The notes beneath the pieces are model-generated. The model worked only from the letters and a program-made list of their open reading frames with translations, made no database searches and had not been told where the DNA came from. A stretch of 64,000 bases of DNA from Rhynchonema sp. JSB1_4. Lineage: Eukaryota > Nematoda > Chromadorea > Monhysterida > Xyalidae. The stretch spans positions 1 through 64,000 of the forward strand of contig JASAMV010002579.1 of assembly GCA_030248065.1 (NCBI GenBank), given 5' to 3'. Of the stretch, positions 51,201-62,366 are shown in pieces. The first letter of the stretch is position 1; each line of letters opens with the position of its first letter. A program made the translations under genes and the position numbers.

Positions 51201-52141
51201 GTGCAGACCAAGTTTTCGGACAAGAAACTATCCTGTGAGCTGATTCCGGAACCATCGTATGCGGTGAGCTACACACAAAATCACTTTTCTTTGTCACGAT
51301 ATAATGAGACTGTGGGTATCATGTATTATTTTCAGACGCTTCTCGACAAAATGCTGTATCCAGTGGCCAAAAGAAATGCTGACATGAAGCAAAAACCAGT
51401 CAGGCCCTACAAGTTGGTAAAAATTGCTCTTTGATCACGTGCACACTGTGATTGCGTACTGTATTGCAGTAAACGTAACCTGGTGAGCATCAAGGTGTTC
51501 ATGACAGAATTGGGCTTCACAAAATATGATGATGAGTCCACGTACACGGTAAGTGCAGCCATAGAGTATCCACAGACATGACGACAACGTGACCCATTGC
51601 CCACGCAGATCACCGACTTTCTCACCCAAATCGGTGGCATCAGTTCACTGTGGATCGGCATATCCCTCCTCTCAGTCATGGAAGTCGGCGAACTTCTATT
51701 GACTATGGTGTGCTACTCAATGTTGGCTTAAAAAAGTAACAAAAAAGTAGTAAATTTGCAAGACTTGCAGCTGATGATCCCTTGTTACAACTATCGTCCC
51801 TGGCCGGCGTCACACAGCTACTGGGCCAAGGCCATCGAGGCACGCAACCCGGCATGGAAGTTCAACAGACCGGTCAATTACAACGAAGAGGAGGAGAAGA
51901 ATAAAAAGCCGGTCAGTCTCATGTTACACTGCTGTCGCACGGTGCACTCCCCTGACGCATCAAACCTAGATGGCAACAACGTTGCGCTTTTCAGGTGTTC
52001 AAAAAGCCGGAGGAAGATAGACAACACAGCCTGAAGTTGAGCAAAATTCGATTTTTCGATCCCAACGAGAACCCACGACCACTGCCGAAACGGGAAGACG
52101 AAGACGAGGATGAAGAGAGGAAAGTCATACAATCACACTAA
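48295..52141 (+). CDS. DEG/ENaC channel subunit with extra cysteine-rich insert
   Basis: Cation channel subunit. Exons: 48295-48454, 48609-48703, 48775-48972, 49110-49285, 49351-49469, 49857-50020, 50105-50188, 50429-50537, 50616-50700, 50773-50845, 50925-51111, 51181-51263, 51336-51412, 51470-51548, 51609-51707, 51771-51911, 51995-52141. All phases agree; 691 residues. The gating motif TTSTHG is intact; first helix FWAIAFLLCVTVFF; FPGVTVCNINPLRK; FTDHFNDYYGNCFTF. The cysteine-rich region has ACQKICQQEKIYEHCLC and SCGCPVPCNETNY, then EYSLNKWPFG. Exons 11-12 add about 90 residues with eight cysteines between that point and the membrane-proximal segment NLVSIKVFMTELGF. The second helix GGISSLWIGISLLSVMEV holds the G-x-S filter (GIS). 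The cytoplasmic tail is acidic. The start codon is provisional. Confidence 0.9.
49696..49778 (+). tRNA. tRNA-like sequence, possibly a pseudogene
   Basis: The outer ends pair as an acceptor stem: GTTCCCG at 49696 with CGGGAGC at 49771, followed by A. The T arm is clear (GGAGG TTCGAGT CCTTC) and the internal B box GGTTCGAGTCC is a perfect match. The D arm GATCAGTTGGTAGAGC has one mispair, and the A box has one off-consensus base. The anticodon region does not fold into a normal 5-pair stem with a 7-base loop, so no amino acid is assigned. It sits in intron 5 of DEG/ENaC gene 2, same strand. Confidence 0.5.
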
Positions 52142-53006
52142 CTTGGGTACCAAACTGGAACCGATATGATATGTCCAAACGTGCATGCCAAATACTAATT
52201 ATTGTCGATGCCTAATACATGTGTCCACGTTTCAACTTGTGAAGAACTTTGTTCTGCAAAATTTTTCTGCTTCTGACTGGGATGACGGGCCTGCTTTATT
52301 CATCTATTCTCCGTAATGCATTCTGTGATAAAATACTATAAAAATACGGCGGGACAACCAGCATTGAAAAAGAACTCAGAAAAAGAAACGAAGCGCCTCA
52401 TCAGTAGGAAACATACATCAGTAGAAAGTAAACACAGAACCATGGAACTACAATCCTCGCCATGACATTATATACATTTTTACATAGGCACAATCAATGC
52501 TAATATCACAGCAATACAGTCCCGCTAGGTAACAGCGAATTGAAACAGCAGTTATTGCAGCAGATCCACTCAGTTACTAAAGTTGCAATATAAAACACAC
52601 ATGAACAGGCAGGCCAATGTTTAACGTTTGTTGGCACAGTAAATTCTAAATCCACTACCGTGCACTAAAATACGCCCCATAGTTAATGTCCACGTCTAAA
52701 ACCGAACGCTAGCCACACGCAGTTCTGAAACATTGCGCACAGCTGCATGGCTGTTGCGAATGTTTCGAAAGTAGATTTCGGGCGTTTTATTTTATTGCAC
52801 AGCAGCGAATTTTGAAATTTAGTGTATGTTCAGGTTCACAGTAGTGTAATCAAATCAGATCGTCAAATTTTGTCGTCAACTCAATGTATTATTTAGCGCG
52901 CTCACTTGGGGCTGCTTGAGCTGACAAAGTGATTTGACCACTTGATTTGTCAACTGTACCATTAGCCCATGTTCGCAAACCGCAATGCATCAACCAGCAC
53001 CCATCA
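52142..53006. other. Convergent intergenic gap
   Basis: Lies between the 3' ends of DEG/ENaC gene 2 (+) and golgin-84 (-). It contains AATAAA-like signals, one TGAAACAG at 52541 and one ATGTTTCA core on the minus strand at 52726. No exon seen. Confidence 0.6.
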
Positions 53007-56000
53007 CTACATGCCTCCCTTGCCCATCGGCATCATCGGTCGTGCGCCCGTGTTGGCCACCGCTGCTGCATGATAATCAGGTCCGTGTATTTCGGGCGTG
53101 TACGTCAGCAGAACCACCATCACCCACAAGTGCAATAGAAGCTGCAAATCAGGGATACATTCAACATTTGCTTGAGGATCGTTAAATCAGCGACAACGCA
53201 CCATGTAAAACAGCAGCATCACACGTGCAACGGGGTAACGTCGAAGCGTGATCGCCACTTTGACACTGAAAAATTAGTGCCGGAATCTATGTGTTTTTTG
53301 CCGGATATTTTACCATTTATGGTCCAATTTGCGGTAGACGCAAACCTCAAAGTGTCAAGCGACGAGTAAGCAGTTTTGATGCCCTTGGCCACACCGGAAT
53401 CGTAGGGAGTGGGACGGAGGAAGGACGGAATGCGTGAGGACACTGATTGGGCTGAAATTTGTTTGGAATAGACATTTGCGTGTCACAAAGTGCCGAGTCG
53501 ATGAAACCAACTTTCATCCACACCCATGTAGACGGCGGTCGATGTGGCACGTATGGCAGCCGATTGCGCCTCTTCGTACATGTTCTGCACAAGTATGACT
53601 CGTTTGGTTGTGTTCAACCATCGCAATTCACCCAAACACGTTGCCGCCATACCTGCACTCTTTCCAACTGCAGTCCGAGCGAGTTCTTCTCCGTCTGCAA
53701 CGTTTCGATGGTGGTTTGTTTGTAAATCAGATTTTCAGTCAGATGTTTGATGCGTTGTTCCAGCTCGACGCGGTCGTTGGTCGGCACCGAACGGGCATTG
53801 TTCTGCAAACAAACACTCCAGTTGCTAAACATTCATGTCGTCTTGATACCTGGTTGCATCTAAGTGGTAAACGACATCGAGCCAGTCGCAGTAAGGCGGA
53901 TCAAGGAATGCGCCTCGTTTGCCTGAGTTTTTTTAACCAAAGTATGAGTTTCAACTGCCGCCCCTGGCCATAACTGGACCTATGGTAATTTACCGCCAAC
54001 CCGCATCCTTTTTAGCGGGTTAGCGAAAAATGTGGTCTCGTGATGTTTCAAAGTGTAAACATGGAAATCAAAAGTAACAAGCATGTTAAGCTCGATGCCC
54101 TGATCACAACGGTACCAGAATTATGAGCAAATGACTTTTGTATCCGCTGCTACACCCGAAAATGCCTGACCCGCAACCCGCACGCATTCTGATTGTGAAA
54201 CCGGCCAAAGCGACATCGAGATGCAAGCTAGATTGCCACAATTGCAAAAGACCACAACTCCAACCTGACTCATCAAGCGGGCAATCTCGGTGTCCTTTTC
54301 ATGCAGCTTGTTCTGCACCTCCAAATGTTGTCGACGCAGTTCGTCTTGCACGTATTGGTATTCCTGCAAACAAAGTGAACCACTTAGCGAAAGTTGGAAA
54401 ATGTCGACAAGTGTAATTCACTGTAGTGCACTACATATCCGTGGAGGTCTTTACCAAACTGGATTTCACATACCCCTTTTAGTTGCTCCAACTGTTCTCG
54501 GTACTGAGCCGCATTCATCTGATAGGTCTGGCATTGATCTTGCAGACTGCGTTGCTGTTCCAGTGAGTTACGTTGCTCGCTTGCCAGCTGCGTTTCGAGG
54601 TCCTGAAATCATGGGAAAATAACCATCACACCATTACGCACGACAAGTCCAACACAGGTCGCAATGTTTTTCAGAATACAGCTAAAAACAAGAAACATTA
54701 ATTCAAACTGCAATCCAGCAGCAGAACATACCTGCATTTCCGACTTGACAGCATCGAGCTGCATGTGCACCTGTTGTATGTCTTCCTTCAACATGTCCCT
54801 TTCGGCCGTGATCTCCTCGAGCTGCACTGCCAGTTGCATTTGATCGGAGTCGGCCAGCGACGTTGTGCCAGACTTGAGTGATTCGATGATCTTCTCTTTG
54901 CTCTGCAACTGGTTGCTGCTGTTGCTTGGAATGTTAACAAAATCAAATTCTAATGATGTGACGCCAGTGGTTTAGTTGGTCCGAGCAAGAAAGAAAGATA
55001 GCTGAATTTGGAGGGTAGTATCCCCCCTATACTCCCAACCACATCACTGTGTGACACATGTCATTCGTCCCTCATCACAGCCAAACCTGCAGTATCTTCT
55101 GCGCTTTCTGTTTGTATTCGTCAAATTCATTCTTGTTCGCCTCCAGATTGTATTTGGCCAGACGCAATTGTGAGTCGAACTCTTTCACACGCACTGAAAT
55201 CAAGGATTCGGATCACAACACTCGGCTTTTCGGCAAAAAATGGAAAAGAAGCAATTTACTCTTCTCCTCTGTCATAGTTTTCTGCACGTCCGTCAACGTT
55301 TTGCTCAAATTCATCTGGTCGGTCTCGAGCCGCTCGATTTTCGCCAGAGCTTCAGTCTGAATATGTCATATTTAGATTATTTATCTGGAAGATAAATAAG
55401 CAAAAATTAAGACATGCGCCCGAAACAATACCTGATCACGTTTGGCTATCGACCGCTCTCTGTCCAAAGTTGTCATCGCTTCGGCCAATTGTTTCTGCAG
55501 CGTTGATACTGCTTGATCACGATGTTGTGATGAGTCCTTGGAGTCCCGCAGCAGACTGTAGGTGGACGTGTGTGTGTTTATGGTTAATGTTGTTGGGTTG
55601 CTCGACTGTTCAGTGCAGTTGGTGCCGCGTATCACTCAGGTTGTGATGTGTGACGGCAAAGGATTTTGAGTTTTATGAAAGGAATTCGACGATTTTGTTT
55701 TAGAGTTTCGTAATTAACAAATGGGAAATTTGCGCCCAGTGCTAGCATATACACACAGCTTAAAATTTCAAAATTACAACGGATGCACCAACCGATCTCT
55801 TTCGGCCTTTAGCTTTTCTCCCAACTCCGTCTTATCCTTCACCGTTTCGCTCAGCTCCTGCAGTTGCACCCTCAACACGGCCACCTACAAGCCAATTTGT
55901 GCGTTACACGAGCTTGCCGTAGTAAACAACATGTGTCTTACCTGAGTGTCTTTTGCCTGAATGGTCTTCAACAAGTCCTGTTCTCGTGCCTCCAATTCCT

Positions 56001-57189
56001 GTTTGCGACGTTCGGTGCGTGTTTGGAAGGTGTACTCGGATTGCACCAGTGGTTCGTTCTGTTGTTGAGGCATTGCGATTACCGTCGAGGCTGCAACTGG
56101 GCGAAAATACAACAACAAAAGTTTGTTTGTGAACACAACACGACACCCCAAAATGATATTGACTTCGGAAGTGATTTATTGTGCTCCGAAATTCTTGCCT
56201 TCCCTCTTGTAATGCGCTCAGTATGTTTTGCTGTTTGTTGCACTGCATTGCAGACCCGATTTTCATATCGCTTGTTGAATCTTACATGAAGAGTGTTACA
56301 GGATCAATCAATCATTCCTTTACGGAAATGTCTCAAGCGTTGTTCAAGTCAGTGTGTGCTGACTACCACTTCTCCAACCAACCGGGCTGTGTGGTGGTTG
56401 TTGACGCAGATGTTTCAACGTGCTTTGCCTGCTGTCCCAAGGCGAACAGATGTGCGGGCAGCGAAGCCATTGAGCTGGTACTCGAACGACGACTGCGACT
56501 GCCGATCGACATTGTGTGCGCGCCACCTTGATAATTTAGGCATGTGCAAGACATTCACTTTAATCGAATTGGTTGCGCTTGTGCATCATACCTTATCGTC
56601 GGGCACGAGAGCAGGGGCGAATCACAAGGACATTAAAAACCCCAATTTGCAATTGAACGGGACGAGCGAACCTTCCGACGATTGATTCAAGTATTCGAAC
56701 AGTTTATCTTCATCGCGTTGTTCGGTAGCGGATTTGGCCATTTTGGCTGGATGCGACAACTGGCTGGAGACTGATGACGCATAGCCACTGCTTCTGGGAG
56801 AAATTTTTACATTTTTCTGAGATAATGCTGCATTTTGGCTCACATCAAGACAACGGGTCCGGAAGGTGCAGTGCACCCGCACACGACACCGTGAGAAACA
56901 CAAGCATCATTCAAAAATACCACACCGTTGATCACCAAACGCCCACCAACCGTTGTTCGAATGGTCGATTACCGGCAGTCAAATTGGCATTTGGCGCGCT
57001 CTCGGTGACAACAGCGTTGAGTGGCACAGACTGCAGCGGTTCGATGTTGCCCCCAACAATCGGCTTGTGCTGCTTCTTCCTGGGACTTTTCCGTTTGCTT
57101 TTTTGTTCCTCGATTACGGTCGCGGCGCCTTGATCGATTTGATTGAGCAGATCTTCGGCCTTGCCCGCCAGATCGGTCAGCCACGACAT
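53007..57189 (-). CDS. GOLGA5: Golgin-84, Golgi membrane coiled-coil tether
   Basis: Golgi-anchored coiled-coil protein that tethers vesicles and helps keep cisternae connected. Exons, minus strand: 57189-56951, 56793-56672, 56526-56383, 56096-55942, 55884-55793, 55555-55432, 55356-55260, 55193-55087, 54902-54732, 54602-54474, 54363-54265, 53802-53653, 53584-53524, 53451-53346, 53265-53202, 53141-53007. All phases agree; 664 residues (human 731). The N terminus MSWLTDLAGKAEDLLNQIDQ is the family signature, followed by EDKLFEYLNQS. Long heptad coiled coil includes DEYKQKAQKILQSKEKIIES and IKHLTENLIYKQTTIETLQ. The C-terminal anchor reads TLRRYPVARVMLLFYM then LLLHLWVMVVLLTYTPEIHG. The tail after the anchor is a little longer than in human. 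Several introns exceed the local average, and an ATGTTTCA core overlaps exon 3. Confidence 0.95.
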
Positions 57190-57530
57190 TTTGTTGCGCT
57201 TTTGAATTCACTACGATTTTTAGAGATCATCAGAATAAATACAACAGAGATAAAGCGGCGAAAGTCGTGCGCCACCTTTGAAATAAAAACAATTCGGTCA
57301 AAGAAATCAAACAATGACTCTGGTCAGATTAGACCTGTTTTTATTCTCGGAATTCAGATTTGGCACAATGTGACTGCACAAATAGCAAAATTAGCACGCA
57401 ATTGACAATGGACTGGATGACCAACAAGTGACTTTGGAATTATGAAATAAGAACCAAATTCAGCAAAGTGAACCAGGTTTCAAACGTAAACAACCCTTTT
57501 TCCGTAAAAATCAAATAAATCTGAAGCGTT

Positions 57531-58976
57531 TCAGGACTTCTTGTCCGATGAATACATAGAAGTGATCTGTTGAGTGAATATATCTTTGTCAGCTTCGCAG
57601 CGGAAAGGCACTCGGTCCACCTGTTTAGCACTGATATAGAACCATGGCCGAATATCGGCATTGCAGCCCTCTGCCAGACACACACGTCCGTTCCAGTCAT
57701 ATTGACCCAACTTGGCGCCACATTGACCCGAACCCGTACGACTACGGCCGGGACACTGGATCTGCAAAGTTGAGTATTTTGGAATGCAATCATATTTTTC
57801 TTAATTTAATGAGTTGACTGCTGGTGTCTGTAGAATACCTTTCCCTTTATATCACCGCCAGTAGTCATCTGCATCCAGTGGAGTGGTTCGTTCAGCAAAT
57901 ATTTATGATTGCACCATATCGAGTCATCGCCATTGTTGGCTGCAGCAACAGTGCCAGCATTCACGTTCTTGAGATGCCATCGAAGGTGATCATCGGAGAA
58001 CAACGACTGACGACACGACACACAACGGTAGAAACAATGCTCGGGCTCGGTCATTGGTTCACTGACTGCGCTGCAATCGTCCAGAACCAACTCGGCTGCT
58101 GCTTGTGACAGTTGGTCAGCTGAAGAATTGATCGTTGCGGCACCGTGGCACATCGAGCAAGACTTTGCAAAAACGAACACCAGAATAAGAACCTTCATTG
58201 AGATCAGCTGACTGTGGTTTGATTGGTCTTCGAAGTTTTTTCGCGGAAGACGGATCTTTTAGCATTTTGTAGTACAAATCAAGTTGTCGCAGGAAAGACT
58301 CGTTGGGCCTGAAACTACGCCGAATTCGCTCTGAACTGGATCAAATTGGGGGTTCAAACTGTTGGACTGAAGGCGCCCACTCAAAAATAAAAATGAAGAT
58401 GATGGGCATCGGATAGAAGGGGGAAAATGGCCCGTTCGCACAAAAACGCTTTTCGATCAACAGGTATAAAATGAAGGAGAAGCACACGACTTACATTGCC
58501 CACCACTCGCGTGAGTAGACGTATTTCAACGCCTTCTGCGAGTTCCAATCGTGCTTCTGCATCAAATAGGCGATCAGAACTGTTCCTGAGCGCGATATGC
58601 CAGCTTCACTGAAAGAGAAGTTGATAAGAAAGCAAGTCCAAAACAGTTTAGTTCGAGCAGTAATCAAGAACACCACAGCCAACCAATGAATCAGAATCCT
58701 GCCTCCCTCATTGACGGCTTGTTTCACGAAATCAACGCAGTCGAACAGCCGGCCGTCGGACAAAATGTCCTCACTTTCCGAATCGAACATCTTCACGAAC
58801 TTGCAGTTAATTTTCGATTCAGACACCAAATGAGCGTTGAGCGGATCAGCTCTAACACTGAGAATGTGCGTGATCTTCTCATCGCCACCCTGAGTTCTCA
58901 ACAACGCATTCGCAGCACCAACATCGCCGATGTACACGCCGTCCTCGATGTGCTGCAGACCCATCATGCTGGTCAT
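57531..58976 (-). CDS. DUSP12: Dual-specificity phosphatase 12
   Basis: Atypical dual-specificity phosphatase with a zinc-binding C-terminal domain; homologues (yeast Yvh1) act in late 60S ribosome maturation. Exons, minus strand: 58976-58684, 58608-58495, 58308-58193, 58119-57839, 57761-57531. Phases agree; 344 residues against 340 in human. The catalytic loop is IHCEAGISRSG, with Cys at the exon 1/2 border. The general-acid region MFDSESEDILSD lies upstream. The zinc domain has YRCVSCRQSLF, WCNHKYLLNEPLHWMQ, CGAKLGQYDWNGRVC and PWFYISAKQVDRVPF. The start follows a TTTCACAG acceptor by 16 bases. Golgin-84 follows on the same strand after 341 bases, an arrangement compatible with a nematode operon. 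Confidence 0.95.
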
Positions 58977-58998
58977 GCGGTTGGTATCAGACCTGTGA
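58977..58998 (-). promoter_or_regulatory. Probable trans-splice acceptor of DUSP12
   Basis: On the minus strand ATTTCACAG ends at 58993, 16 bases before the DUSP12 ATG, with no upstream exon. Consistent with spliced-leader addition. Confidence 0.45.
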
Positions 58999-59864
58999 AA
59001 TCTGATGTGGTTGGTTCAGCAGATCGTCGTCACCACGCGAGGGCAGCAGCGTTGAAAAAATGCCTGTATAGACAGAAACTTGAACGATAAGGTCACCAAA
59101 GCTGTTGCAATTGAGCACAAAGTGACAAAAACGTGGTCATAAATCACTTTCGGGAGAAGATTTTTGCGGTTTGGGGGAAAAATTGAGCAGATTTCGTGCA
59201 CTCTGGGGACAAAAAATCGAAATTGTAACACAAAACCGGCGAGGTTTTTGGCTTAAATCAAATTTTGGTCGAATCTTCGGACCAAAATTTCCTATAAAAC
59301 CCTACTTTTGCGTCGTGTGCTCATATCTCGTGCCCAAACGCTTCACTTTTTGACCGGAACACCTTAAGTACTGGAAAAGTATTTGAAAAAGGTTTTTTTC
59401 GGCAAAAAAACGCTACTTTCGCCAATGTAGTCCGTACCCCGGCCCGACCTGTAACCCTTATGTAGTAATGGAACTCATGACCAAGGCGAAACGAAAACAA
59501 CAACACAAAGACAGTTGAATATCTTTGTGCCGCAAAGCTTACTGCTGCTGACTCCCACAATCGCAAACAAAGCACACACGCCCCCGCCACCTGGCACCTA
59601 GGCAACAGCAAGCAACTAATGTTTTATGCGAATGCGTGGGCTCAGACGTGGATTGGCAACCCACAGGCACAACCTACCTACAACGTGCGAAATGTGCAAA
59701 ACGACGAATAGGATTTTGCATAATTTTCTGTTCTCATTTTCCGGGATTTCTCGTTTGTAACCAGCTCAGGTACAGTTTGCTTGGATATGTGCCGGTCCAC
59801 ACGTGTTTCCGTGGACCGAACAACGTCAAATTTGCAGTCACTGGGGTGGGGAGGGGATTGGAAA
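58999..59864. other. gene-free stretch
   Basis: No exon. Around 59150-59420 are AAAATTT-rich, hairpin-prone segments resembling the interiors of the MITEs. CCCGGCCCGACCTGTAACCC near 59437 resembles the right end of G2, but no partner end was found. Confidence 0.5.
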
Positions 59865-60400
59865 CATAGGTTTTTTAGACACTTGTTAGGTGCAATTTGC
59901 ACCTAAAATTTCAGTATACTGGCGGAAAAACCGGTTTTTTATATTTCGTAAAAAAAACCGAAAAAAAACGGAAAAAACGAAAAAAACCGATAAGGAACCG
60001 CAGTGTATAAGGATAGGGGAAGCCCAAATAAGGTATTTTTCACACATAGTAATGTTAGCACAGACACACCACAGTGGTGCCTATGGGTACTTTGATGCTT
60101 ATTGTGACTAAAATAGTTGAAACAAGCCACATTGACATCGCCCGCGCTTGGCCAAAGTTGTTCTGAACAAGCATATTTCCCAACTTCTGTCAAAAATTGG
60201 AAAATTTCGTAAAAAGACCGATGTTTCCCGGAGGCTGAGTTTTTTTTCGGTTTTTTCACGTCCCAGGTGGACCCGGTTTTTTCGGTTTGTTTTTCATCCG
60301 CCAGTATAAATTTCAGAATTGCACCTAAAAATTGGAGGTTATGTGCAACTTGCACCGAGATTTTTCACATTTTGTTCACAAAACAAAATTCTAGGTGCAA
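59865..60400. mobile_element. Partial copy of element family H
   Basis: It begins CATAGGTTTTTTAGACAC, matching the terminal repeat of H1, followed by TTAGGTGCAATTTGCACC and further GGTGCAA words up to about 60400. MITE I splits it. I could not locate its far end. Confidence 0.6.
59915..60308. mobile_element. hAT-like MITE I
   Basis: Ends are TATACTGGCGGA and its complement, bordered by the perfect 8-base duplication aatttcag (59907-59914 and 60309-60316). The subterminal regions are repeats of AAAAAACCG words on both sides. About 394 bases, no transposase. Inserted into the H-family copy. Confidence 0.88.
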
Positions 60401-60949
60401 GGGAGCCAGTTAAATTTCCAGAAAAATTACCGGTAATTTATTTTTCGCAGAAAAATGTGTCTTTTTGGTCTAAAATGGCGAAAGTCTTTCTTGAGGGCCC
60501 GAAACTATATTACAAAATCGATCAAAAAGAAACCAAAACAGGCGAAAACAAGGCTTTTGCGGGCCTACAATTCACAAGCGGCACTTGTTAAGCCATAAAC
60601 AAGCAAAGAACTGTCTGAAGGTAGGCGATGCGTGTGTATCGCGCTTCGGAGTGCCTTAATTTGCTTGAAGAAAAAATCTTTTTTTTCGGAAAAAACCGTT
60701 TTTCCTGCACGAAAAAAACGTCGCTTTCAGCTGTTTTAGGCTTTTTTGAAACGATTTTGTGACACAAGTTCGAACCCTCAAGAAAATGTTTCGCCATTTT
60801 CACGCAAAAAACATTTTCTCGGAAATTACCGATAATTATTCAATACCAAATTTTTTTCGAAAATTAGCGGGCTCCGGAAAAACGGTCACCTCACCTACCT
60901 AATTTCCCGTTTCTTTCCCGGAAATAAAACGGTTTTTTAAGTTAAGTCA
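60401..60949. other. gene-free stretch with degraded repeats
   Basis: It consists largely of CGAAAAAA/TTTTTTCG-type words and short inverted pairs, probably worn transposon sequence. No ends or duplications were found. Confidence 0.45.
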
Positions 60950-61024
60950 CCATAAAAGCCCCCCGTAATGCAGCCCCCAAAATAAAGGCCCTGCCCTCTG
61001 CCCCTTGTATTTGGGTTTTTACGG
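60950..61024. mobile_element. Short foldback element J4
   Basis: About 75 bases between CCATAAAAGCCCCCCG and TTTGGGTTTTTACGG, bordered by CA on the left and TA on the right. This is the minimal form of the J family. Confidence 0.5.
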
Positions 61025-61046
61025 TAAAACGTTTTTTAGTCAGTCA

Positions 61047-61545
61047 CCGTAAAAGCCCCCCGTAATACAGCCCAGTGTAGTGGCAGACCCATGTGTGGGA
61101 GGTAAGTATGATGCGGGGTTGGGACCGGAAGCGTGAGAGGTATGATTTTGGACACCCAAAAAGGCGAAAAAACACCGTTTTTGTGATACAATTTTGGCCA
61201 AAAATTGAGGTAAAAATAGTACTTTTTCAAAATTTTCGCCCAAAATCGCCTAAAAATAGGTATTATGGGTGGGTTTGCGCGCGGAGCGCGCGATTTTTGG
61301 GAAAAAAAGGTCGAAAAACACCGATTTGTGCCTTAAAAAGGTATAAAATTGCTTGTGAGAGGTATGATTTGGAGTTGTGAGAGGTAAGTACTCAATCCCC
61401 CCCCAACCCCCCCTCGGGTTTTGTGGTAGGTAAGTACTGAGAGGGGGGGTAATCCCCCCCAACCCCCCCCAGCCACTACTATGATACAGCCCCAAAAATG
61501 GTGTCAGTGAGTTGATAGAGCCCCCTTGTATTTAGGTTTTTACGG
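61047..61545. mobile_element. Foldback element J3 carrying A3
   Basis: Ends CCGTAAAAGCCCCCCG and TATTTAGGTTTTTACGG are bordered by CA (left, expected TA) and TA (right). MITE A3 is inserted near the left end; without it the element would be about 80 bases, like J4. Confidence 0.7.
61073..61483. mobile_element. hAT-like MITE A3 inside J3
   Basis: Ends are CAGTGTAGTGGCAGACC and the complement of CATAGTAGTGGCTGG. The perfect 8-base duplication atacagcc lies at 61065-61072 and 61484-61491. Nearly the same sequence as A1 (20627-21022), in the reverse orientation, including an identical long spurious frame. Confidence 0.92.
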
Positions 61546-61591
61546 TAACAGGAGGTCTGGACGTCACTCTTCGGCCGATCCGATGGTTAGG

Positions 61592-62063
61592 CAGTGTAGT
61601 ACTTGGTCAGGGTGTTGACGATAGATAGATTGGGACCCGAAATGTGTTGACGATAGATAGATGACCCAAGTCCGAAATCTGGGGGGGGTCGACCCAAACT
61701 TGTTGACGATAGATAGATGGTGGGGGGGGGGTCGCCAAAAATCAAGGTATAGTATAGTGCATTAAGTAGGTAATAATGTGTAAATATTAATGAAAATGTG
61801 TATAGATGTACTAAATCCGCGCGTAGCTCGCGATTTTTGCCTATTTGTGGTGAAAAATACCGATTTTGAGCCATTTTGAGGCAAAAATGTCAATTTTGGG
61901 TTCGAAATGTGTTGACGATAGATAGATTGTTCCCAAAATTTGTTGACGATAGATAGATTTGCCCATATGTGTTGACGATAGATAGATGAAATCAAAAAGT
62001 GTTGACGATAGATAGATGAATTTGGGGGGGGACCCCCCCCACCCCCCCCCAAGTACTACCCTG
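61592..62063. mobile_element. hAT-like element F, intact copy
   Basis: Ends are CAGTGTAGTACTTGG and the complement of CAGGGTAGTACTTGG, bordered by the perfect 8-base duplication tggttagg (61584-61591 and 62064-62071). Seven copies of TTGACGATAGATAGAT, three near the left end and four near the right, are all in the same direction. This is the uninterrupted relative of the copy at 21531-23081. Confidence 0.88.
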
Positions 62064-62071
62064 TGGTTAGG

Positions 62072-62366
62072 TAGGGTAGGTACAGGTAGCCCCGCCGATG
62101 AACAAAGCGAAGAGTGATAACAAAGCGGGGGAAAAAGGACAAGAAAGAGAAAATAACTGCTTGTCAAAACCAGGCTCAGTTTGAAAAAAATCACGAGGAA
62201 CCCCTTGACAATGCAGGAAAATTAGGGCGATGGATTCTCATATAGTCATTGTGCGATCAATACTTCCTCGTCAGTACCACTCAGTAAAACTCACTCTTCA
62301 TTCAGAAGTTGCCGGTGTCGAGCGCATAATCAAATACCGACCAGATTGTGGCCGTGTCCAGCAACG
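62072..62366. other. Upstream region of the ABC transporter gene
   Basis: No exon. It should hold the promoter of the downstream gene; a GTCCAG sequence ends 6 bases before the ATG and could be a trans-splice acceptor, but the match is weak. Confidence 0.35.
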
